Of a stretch of DNA of 64,000 nt, positions 58,004 to 64,000 are shown piece after piece. A program made the translations under genes and the position numbers. Under the pieces are notes generated by a model. It was not told the origin of the DNA, did no database searches, and saw only the letters and a list, made by a program, of their open reading frames with translations. The stretch spans positions 1 through 64,000 of the forward strand of contig DASUHA010000014.1 of NCBI GenBank assembly GCA_036273735.1, given 5' to 3'. Positions within the stretch are counted from its first letter, which is position 1. Each line of letters opens with the position of its first letter. Source of the DNA: 13-2-20CM-66-19 sp036273735. Its GTDB lineage: Bacteria; Pseudomonadota; Gammaproteobacteria; Steroidobacterales; Steroidobacteraceae.

Positions 58004-60025
58004 ATGCGCACTGAGGTTCCCATAACCGAACAGGTGCTCGGCAAGGGCAGCTCGGCGTGGACACGCCTGCGCGAGCGAACGGCCGCGTGGCTCTCGAACA
58101 TGGCCTCGCTCTTTGAGGCGACCGGCCCCAATGTGAGGGTGGACGCACGAACGCTCATGGCGCTCGCCGCAATCGTCGGCGTGGGCGCGTTCCTCAGGTT
58201 CTGGGGCTTGGATAACGTCGGCCTGCACGGCGATGAGAAGACGATGGCCCTGCCTGCGATGCACCTTCTGCGCTACGGCACGCCTGAGATGCCGAGCGGC
58301 TTCACTTATCCGCGCGCCATTACGCAGCTTTATCTCATGGCGTGGTCCATGCGGCTCTTCGGTGTGAGCGAATGGGCGTTGCGCTTTCCTTCCGCGGTAT
58401 GCGGCGTGCTCCTCATCCCGCTCGCCTGGGTCGCAGGGCGGCGATTTCTCGGGATGCGGTGGAGTCTCGCGCTGGCCGCCGTCGTCGCGCTGCTGCCGGC
58501 GTTCATTCAGGATGCGCAAACCGCGCGCATGTACGTTTTCCTCGTGACCGGCGTTGCAGGCTTCATGGCGCTCCTCTTTGCCTGGGAGCGCACCGGCAAA
58601 GTCGGCTTCCTCGTCGCGGCGGTGATCGAGATGGCGGTGACGCTCGAGTTCCATACGCTCGCGATCTTCGCCGATTGGCTCTGTTTCCTCCCTGGGCTCC
58701 TCGCGGGCGATTCCCGCAGGCTCCGCCAGGGCGCGATTGCATTCGTCGTCATCGCGGCTGAGTTTGGCGCGCTCAACCACTGGATTGGACAGCATTACCC
58801 GCATGCGGCCGACGCGCTCGCCGTAGCCGTCAGCAACGCGCCGCGCGCCCCCGGGGCAGGCCGCCTCGATCCCACCTGGGCGGTGGTCATCTTCCTGCCG
58901 GCGGTCGCGCTTTCCTGGTACGCAGTTCGGAGCCGCGGCTGGCTACCCGTCGTGCTCCTCACCACGAGCCTGCTCGCGCAGGTCTCGAGGCTCGATCACC
59001 TGGCAATCCTCCTCATCATCGCCGCGCTCGTGATCGCGCGGCGCGACGGCCGGCTCTCGCCTTCCCGCCTCGGAGGCTATTTTGGAGTCTGCGTGCTCAT
59101 CGCCGGCTTGCAGATCGAGTATGGCCTCGTGCATCACGTCGGCAAGCTCACGCAGATCTGCGGTCTGCTGCTCGGCTGGCCGAGCGTGCGGCCGTGGATC
59201 GCGATTTCCCAACTCTCGTGGGCGGCGGTGGTCATCGCGGCCGCGGGGGTGGCGGTGGGCCTTCGGCGGCTCGCGCTCAGGCGGCGCATTCCCCCCCATC
59301 TGCTGCTCTTCGCCCTCGGCGTATGGCTGCCCATGCTGCAGATCGGGCTCTTCGCCTGGGACGTACCGCCGCGCTATACCGGGGCGCAGATCGTGCCGCT
59401 GCTCATGGTAGCGCTCGCGACCCTCCGCTGGGGCGCGCAGCGACTGTCGGAGCTGCTGGCACGCAGGAGCGCACCGGCGCACGGTCGGGCCATGGCGCTC
59501 ACGGCAGCGGCGCTGGTTTGCCTGCTGGTGATCGACCCGACACAACTCGAGGCTGCGGTGGCTCCGAGCTACCGGGACTACCCCGACCACAAGGGCGCGG
59601 CGCAGTTCGTCGAATCGCAGCGCCTCAAGCCCGCCGACATCATCGTTGCCGAGGATGCGCTGATGCAGAAGTTCTACCTCGGCCGCATCGATTACTGGCT
59701 GCAGGCGCGCAACATGGCCGCTCCATTTCTCAGTGAGAGCGGCGGCCGCTGGGTCGATATGTACACCGGTGCGCCGCTCATCGGCACCGGCGCGCAGCTC
59801 GAGCGGCTCGTCAAGGGGCGCGACCGCGGCGCGATCTACGTGATCGGCAGCGGCGAGGAGATGCAGGACGGACGCAAGATGATGCGCGGCCTCGGCATTG
59901 CCCAGGTGCTGCGCTCGTCAGCCTTTCATCTCGTCTATGTCGGCCGCGACAGGGTGACGGACGTCTGGAAAGTCGATCCTCCGCGGCATCAGGTGGCGAC
60001 TGCGAGCGTTGTCCATGGCAGGTAA
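58004..60025 (+). CDS. GT39/ArnT-like membrane glycosyltransferase
   Basis: A 673-residue polytopic protein with about a dozen hydrophobic segments. An acidic motif GLHGDEKTMA in the first periplasmic loop (near residue 75) is the metal/lipid-sugar-binding aspartate-glutamate of the PMT/ArnT family. The C-terminal 140 residues are a soluble periplasmic domain. Such enzymes use polyprenyl-phosphate sugars as donors and act in the periplasm on lipid A, protein or glycan; here a glycan acceptor is likely. It overlaps the flippase start by 11 bases. Confidence 0.8.
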   Translation: MRTEVPITEQVLGKGSSAWTRLRERTAAWLSNMASLFEATGPNVRVDARTLMALAAIVGVGAFLRFWGLDNVGLHGDEKTMALPAMHLLRYGTPEMPSGFTYPRAITQLYLMAWSMRLFGVSEWALRFPSAVCGVLLIPLAWVAGRRFLGMRWSLALAAVVALLPAFIQDAQTARMYVFLVTGVAGFMALLFAWERTGKVGFLVAAVIEMAVTLEFHTLAIFADWLCFLPGLLAGDSRRLRQGAIAFVVIAAEFGALNHWIGQHYPHAADALAVAVSNAPRAPGAGRLDPTWAVVIFLPAVALSWYAVRSRGWLPVVLLTTSLLAQVSRLDHLAILLIIAALVIARRDGRLSPSRLGGYFGVCVLIAGLQIEYGLVHHVGKLTQICGLLLGWPSVRPWIAISQLSWAAVVIAAAGVAVGLRRLALRRRIPPHLLLFALGVWLPMLQIGLFAWDVPPRYTGAQIVPLLMVALATLRWGAQRLSELLARRSAPAHGRAMALTAAALVCLLVIDPTQLEAAVAPSYRDYPDHKGAAQFVESQRLKPADIIVAEDALMQKFYLGRIDYWLQARNMAAPFLSESGGRWVDMYTGAPLIGTGAQLERLVKGRDRGAIYVIGSGEEMQDGRKMMRGLGIAQVLRSSAFHLVYVGRDRVTDVWKVDPPRHQVATASVVHGR

Positions 60026-61493
60026 AGGCATCTCCGGGGTGGGTAATCAGGCCGCCATCCTGACGCTGGCGCGGCTGGCGAATTACGGGCTGCTGATCAT
60101 CAGCCCGATCATCCTCGTGCGCATGCTGAGCGTTGCGCAGTTCGGCAGCTACCGCGAGTTTCTGCTGTACGCGACGCTGTTGAATACCCTCGCCACCTTC
60201 TCGATCGGCGCCAGTCTGCTCTATTTCATTCCGGCAGAGCCGCAGTGCCGCTGGCGCGTCGTGCGCCAGACGGCGCTCCTGCTTGCCGGCTCCAGCATCC
60301 TGGTCGTGGGGGCGATGGTGGCAATCGATCTCGCCTCGGGCGGGCGGCTGGTCGGGCACTTTCTGTGGCCGCTCGTTGGCTTCACGCTGCTCTCCACGAA
60401 TCTCGATTTCTGGGAATACTACTGGGTGGCGACGAAGCGTACCGGTCTGGTGTTCGCCTACTCCTCGGTCCGCCTCGCCGGCCGCGTGACGGTGGCCACG
60501 GTGACGGCTGTAGTCACTCACAACGTAGAGATCATCATCTGGGCGCTGGTGGGGTTCGAGGGCGTTCGCATGTCCGTGGCGGCGATAGTGTGGATGCTCG
60601 TCGAGAAGAGCGCGACGGAGCCTCCGCTTGCGGAGCCGTGGCGCGCCTTACTGCGCTACTGCGTGCCTACGGGCACTGCCTCGGTGCTTTCGATGCTGAC
60701 CCGGAATTTCGGCAGCCTGGTGGTCGCGAAGACACTCGGGCCGGTGTTGTTCGCCCTTTTTGCGATCGGCCGGTCGGGGGATCCGGTGATCAACATCCTG
60801 CGCACTTCCGTTTCGAGCGTCGTCCTTCCGGAGATGGTGCGCCGCGGACACGGCTCACGGGACGCCTCGCTCGCGCTGTGGCGACGGGCAACGGTCGTGA
60901 ACGTGATCGTGCTCCTGCCGGTGGTCGTGCTCCTCCTGCTTTTCGCGACGCCTCTGATCGCCATCCTCTTCGGCAAGCGATATGTCGCGGCGGCGATCGT
61001 GCTGAGGATCTACACGCTGCTGATGGTGCGGGAGTGCTTCGACTTCTCACCGGCCGTGCGCGCGCGCAACGAGACGCGCCCGCTCGTCGAGAGCAATGTG
61101 CTGTCGCTCATCGCTTGCGCCATCCTGCTCGCGCTGCTCATACCCGTCGCGGGGCTGGCCGGCGCAATGGCGGCCGTTGCCCTGGCGACGCTCGTCGATG
61201 CCGGCTGGCTCGCATACCGGACGATGCAATCCTACAACCTCACCCTCCGTGAGCTTCTCCCGTGGGGCAGCATCGGCAAGACGGCTGCCGCGGCGATCGC
61301 GGCGGGAGCGATTCTCTTTGCCTTCGCCTGGAGGCAGCACCTCGGCTTCGGCCTCCTCGTCCTCGCCTCCATCGCCTATCTCGTCAGCTTCGCGCTGCTC
61401 GTGCTCGCCCTGCGAGTGCCGGAGGCGCAGACGCTGCTCGAGTGGACGCGCCGCCTCGTGCCGCTGCGCGCGGCGACTTCCCGTAGGGCCTGA
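60015..61493 (+). CDS. Polysaccharide flippase, Wzx-like (MATE/MVF superfamily)
   Basis: A 492-residue protein with about 12-14 transmembrane helices. The ATG 6 bases inside a TTG-start frame is preferred. The N-terminus GNQAAILTLARLANYGLLIISPIILVRMLSVAQFGSYREF is typical of oligosaccharide flippases. It moves the undecaprenyl-linked repeat unit across the inner membrane. It is the only clear flippase in the window and is tightly linked to the polymerase that starts 3 bases downstream. Confidence 0.85.
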   Translation: MAGKGISGVGNQAAILTLARLANYGLLIISPIILVRMLSVAQFGSYREFLLYATLLNTLATFSIGASLLYFIPAEPQCRWRVVRQTALLLAGSSILVVGAMVAIDLASGGRLVGHFLWPLVGFTLLSTNLDFWEYYWVATKRTGLVFAYSSVRLAGRVTVATVTAVVTHNVEIIIWALVGFEGVRMSVAAIVWMLVEKSATEPPLAEPWRALLRYCVPTGTASVLSMLTRNFGSLVVAKTLGPVLFALFAIGRSGDPVINILRTSVSSVVLPEMVRRGHGSRDASLALWRRATVVNVIVLLPVVVLLLLFATPLIAILFGKRYVAAAIVLRIYTLLMVRECFDFSPAVRARNETRPLVESNVLSLIACAILLALLIPVAGLAGAMAAVALATLVDAGWLAYRTMQSYNLTLRELLPWGSIGKTAAAAIAAGAILFAFAWRQHLGFGLLVLASIAYLVSFALLVLALRVPEAQTLLEWTRRLVPLRAATSRRA

Positions 61494-61496
61494 ACC

Positions 61497-62852
61497 ATGC
61501 GGCTGCTCTTCATTCTGGTCATCGCTGCGCTCGCCACCGCGGACATCTTCAGCGGCGGGATGAGCATGGGGCCCGGCTTGAGCGTCAAGAACGCTCTGAT
61601 TTATCCGATCACCCTCGGCCTGATGTTCCGCATGTCGATCACCGGCGGCTTCCGTGTGCGCCTGCCGATCCTCAACGCCGCCTTCGTGATCTGGATCTCC
61701 TACGCCATTCTCACCTGGATCGCCTGCATCACGCTGGTCCACTATCCGGGATACGAGGCGCGCGCCGCGGGTATCTCCCTGAAGTCCCTCATGATGGACT
61801 CGGGCATTTTCTTCTTCACTTACTTTTACGGCGTCGAGTCCGAGAACGACTTCTTCACGATGACGAAGACGCTCGCACTCGCGATCGGTGTGGCCAACCT
61901 CCTGACCCTGGCGGATGTTGCCGGCCTCATTCACCTCGGGATCACGATCGGCAGCGAAGGCGTCGAGGCCGACCGTGTGTTCGGGGTCTTCGGACATGCC
62001 AACGACACCGCGGCGCTCATCGTCTGTCTGTTGCCCATGATGGCCGCCGTCGCGACGATGAGCCGGGGATGGCCGAAGGTCTTCTGGTACATCGGCGCGT
62101 TCTCCTCCATCGCCGTGCTCATGCTGACCGTCTCGCGCGGCGCCTACGTCGGTGTCATCGTCGGATATGCCTGGGCGCTCTGGCTCTGCCGGCGCTACCT
62201 GCCGACCTCGCGCGTCGTGGCGTGGATCCTGATCGGCGTTTCATCGCTCGTCGTTTCCGTCGGCATCGCGATAGCCGTCATGCCGGAATTCACGCAGGTG
62301 CTCACCGAGCGGCTCTTCAACCAGACGATGTCCGTCTCGGCCAGCACCGCCTCATCGGGACGAACGTCGCTGTGGCTCGCGACGCTCGATATGATGATGG
62401 CGCATCCCATCACCTTTCTGACGGGCTACGGCTGGCAGACCGAGCAGCTCATGTTCACCCTCGTCACGCACAACAACTATCTCGACCAGTTGTTCGAGCT
62501 CGGCGCGGTGGGTCTGCTCGCCTTCCTCACGATCCTCTTTCAGTCCGTGAGGACGGCTTTGCGCGCGCTGGCGACCGCGGACGCGCATCTGCGCCCGTAC
62601 ATGGTCGCATTCGTCTTCGGCATGCTCGGGCTCGCCATCTCGATCTTCTTCGTCAATCTGGAAAAGCCCTGGGATTACGTATGGCTCTACGCGGGCTTTA
62701 CGCTGCGCGCAGCCGCGAACGTGATCGAGAAGGCGCAGATCCCATCCGTGCTCGCCACGTCCACCGCGGCCAAGGCGGTCGGCCATTCGCCCGAGGCCCG
62801 GGCGCGGGCTCGCGCCGCGCGGCCGCGACTTGTCGGCGATGTGAGACGCTGA
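61497..62852 (+). CDS. O-antigen ligase/polymerase family protein
   Basis: A 451-residue protein with about ten transmembrane helices. The Wzy_C-type signature is in the second half: SSGRTSLWLATLDMMMAHPITFLTGYGW and VTHNNYLDQLFELGAVGLLAFL (compare AHNSYLQSLVELG in the truncated gene at 1-573). An additional VSRGAYVGVIVGYAW helix precedes it. The C-terminal 40 residues are basic and cytoplasmic. With the adjacent flippase and WcaJ-like primer it completes a Wzx/Wzy-dependent module. Confidence 0.85.
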   Translation: MRLLFILVIAALATADIFSGGMSMGPGLSVKNALIYPITLGLMFRMSITGGFRVRLPILNAAFVIWISYAILTWIACITLVHYPGYEARAAGISLKSLMMDSGIFFFTYFYGVESENDFFTMTKTLALAIGVANLLTLADVAGLIHLGITIGSEGVEADRVFGVFGHANDTAALIVCLLPMMAAVATMSRGWPKVFWYIGAFSSIAVLMLTVSRGAYVGVIVGYAWALWLCRRYLPTSRVVAWILIGVSSLVVSVGIAIAVMPEFTQVLTERLFNQTMSVSASTASSGRTSLWLATLDMMMAHPITFLTGYGWQTEQLMFTLVTHNNYLDQLFELGAVGLLAFLTILFQSVRTALRALATADAHLRPYMVAFVFGMLGLAISIFFVNLEKPWDYVWLYAGFTLRAAANVIEKAQIPSVLATSTAAKAVGHSPEARARARAARPRLVGDVRR

Positions 62853-63220
62853 GGTAACACTTCGGTGGCGAATAGTGTGAAGTGCGGCGTCTGGTAACAC
62901 AGACAATAGCCGTCTGATAACACAGACAATGACGGACAGAACGCGCGCCGCGTCAAAATTTGCGCGCGCAGGCATTGACGTCATGACGAACTCTGTAACA
63001 ATGACGGCCGGTTGCCCGCGGGCCTCTCGAGAGTCGGGATGTCCATGGGGCCTCTGGTGCAGACGTGAATGCGGTCATCGAACCGCGGTGCTGTCGGAGC
63101 GCTCGCACGCGCCCGGCATCACAACTAGATCGGTCGCGACGCGGGACTTCTGCGCGCCGTCCGCCGGCTGCACCGGACAGGATCTCGACTTCATCGAGCT
63201 GTCATGCTGAGCTTCGGGGG
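62853..63220 (+). other. Intergenic region upstream of the glycosidase-like gene
   Basis: No gene found. It holds the tandem repeats at 62888-62930 and a CACTTC/GAAGTG inverted repeat (62858-62884) just after the polymerase stop. On the plus strand TGGGGCCTCTGGTGCA (63046-63061) has sigma-54 spacing and a TGCA -12 end; it is a moderate candidate promoter. Confidence 0.4.
62888..62930 (+). repeat. Two 20-bp direct repeats with internal dyad
   Basis: Two copies of CGTCTGNTAACACAGACAAT (N is G, then A) are separated by 3 bases, giving a 23-bp period, about two helical turns. Each contains GTCTG and CAGAC arms around 6 bases. A degenerate third copy (CTCTGTAACAATGACGG) lies at about 62989-63005. 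The pattern looks like an operator bound by a dimer on one DNA face. The regulator is unknown. Confidence 0.65.
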
Positions 63221-64000
63221 AATGATGTCACATCGACCGGTTCGTCGACTCGTTGCGGCCTTTGCCGCCGTCGCGGCGCTCGCGCTCTCTGCCGGCGCCT
63301 CTGCCTTTACGCCGCCGCAGTTTCCGCGCCTCGGCGGTGTCGAGATCGGCGGGCAGGGTAACTACAACGATCCGGCCTATCAGGCCGAGCTCGCGAAGCT
63401 CTCGGTGATGATCCTCAAGTACTGGCCGGGGCTCGCCCCGGGCGGGCAATCGATGAACAGCATCATCGGGGCGATCAAGGCGAAGAACCCGAACGCCCTC
63501 GTGTTCTTCTACACGGACTCCGATGCAGAGCCCTCCCTGGACAGCAAGGCGATGTCCGGGCTGCGGGACAAGATCGAGGCCATGCACTGGTGGCTGAAGG
63601 CCGGCTCGGGCGTCGTGCCGTCCTTCTACGGCCACAACGAGATTACGATCAACAACTCCCCTTATACGCCGAAGGACTCGAACGGCGAGACTTCGATCGA
63701 TTGGATCGCCAGGTGGTATGTCAGCAATTACTACACGCCGAACCCGGCTCTCGACGGCTTGTTCATGGACAATGTGTTCCCCAGCCCGAGGGTCGCCGGC
63801 GACTGGTACGGCGATGGCGTCGCGCTCTCGCCCTCCGATCCGAAGGCGGCAGCGGCGTTGCAGGCGGGCTATGAGCGTTGGTTCAGCCTGACGCACCAGC
63901 TGATGCCGGGAAAGTACCAGCTCGGCAACATCGGCAGCTGGGTCACGGGCGCGCCGCAGGTGCCCACCGGCTACCAGGGCATGGTCAACGGCGGCGTGCT
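63221..64000 (+). CDS. Secreted glycoside-hydrolase-like protein (3' end outside window)
   Basis: The frame is open to the last base (260 codons visible from 63221). The start is uncertain: ATGs at 63203, 63221 and 63224 are in frame. The signal peptide is RPVRRLVAAFAAVAALALSAGASA. The mature part reads like a TIM-barrel glycosidase of the putative-glycosyl-hydrolase/GH114-like type: SVMILKYWPG, NALVFFYTDSD, and the strand-end LDGLFMDNVF with a potential catalytic or metal aspartate. It may trim the EPS made by the upstream module. No GEMM element precedes it. Confidence 0.7.

Noticed and set aside
1..64000. PEP-CTERM or VPEID-CTERM substrate proteins
   Set aside because: I checked the C-termini of all secreted proteins in the window; none ends in a short motif plus hydrophobic helix plus basic tail.
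1..64000. CRISPR arrays, tRNA/rRNA genes, transposases, integrases or attachment sites
   Set aside because: No regularly spaced repeats of CRISPR type, no RNA gene signatures and no mobile-element proteins were recognised.

Overview
The window is high-GC DNA from a Gram-negative bacterium, very probably a proteobacterium. It carries outer-membrane lipoproteins, an RND efflux system with a NodT/OprM-type outer-membrane factor, undecaprenyl-phosphate sugar transferases and a sigma-54 enhancer-binding regulator. The genus cannot be fixed from the sequence. No tRNA, rRNA, insertion sequence, phage gene or CRISPR array was found. Coding density is high, with many 4-base (ATGA/GTGA/TTGA) start-stop overlaps.

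Region 1 (1-24104) holds exopolysaccharide (EPS) assembly and tailoring genes: a truncated O-antigen ligase/polymerase, two methyltransferases, an acyltransferase, several glycosyltransferases, two polysaccharide deacetylases, an asparagine-synthase-type amidotransferase, UDP-GlcNAc 2-epimerase, a sulfotransferase and two polyprenyl-phosphate sugar transferases. Two tandem-duplicated secreted proteins lie inside, with a class I cyclic-di-GMP (GEMM-I) riboswitch between them. Also inside are a flavin reductase-MarR fusion next to an acyl-CoA-dehydrogenase-fold enzyme, which looks like a two-component flavin monooxygenase, and a FATP-type acyl-CoA synthetase.

Region 2 (24804-29425) is an EPS export operon of the kind found beside exosortase/PEP-CTERM systems: Wza-like exporter, chain-length determinant, tyrosine autokinase and outer-membrane beta-barrel. 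A small Fn3-like lipoprotein with a near-consensus sigma-54 promoter follows convergently.

Region 3 (30443-42541) is an unusual carrier-protein pathway: two acyl carrier proteins, an AMP-forming ligase, a ketoreductase, MetY-like and MetA-like enzymes, a group II PLP decarboxylase, an acyl-CoA-dehydrogenase-like enzyme, a class II aaRS-like amino acid:[carrier protein] ligase, an HSL-type esterase, an NTF2-like protein and a double alpha/beta hydrolase with non-serine nucleophile elbows. It is followed by an exosortase-CPBP protease fusion (XrtE type), divergent from a PrsR-like sigma-54 response regulator. This is the least explained and most interesting part.

Region 4 (45947-55368) is a four-gene tripartite RND efflux operon. 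Region 5 (55361-64000) is a second polysaccharide module: a second Fn3 lipoprotein preceded by a consensus sigma-54 promoter and a second GEMM-I riboswitch, a second WcaJ-like transferase, a GT39 enzyme, a Wzx-like flippase, a second Wzy/ligase and a truncated secreted glycosidase-like protein.

Inferred logic: PrsR plus RpoN switches on EPS and accessory envelope genes, while c-di-GMP acts post-initiation through riboswitches on secreted accessory proteins. The carrier-protein pathway may make an aminoacyl or acyl decoration, or a co-regulated small molecule. That last link rests only on gene order.
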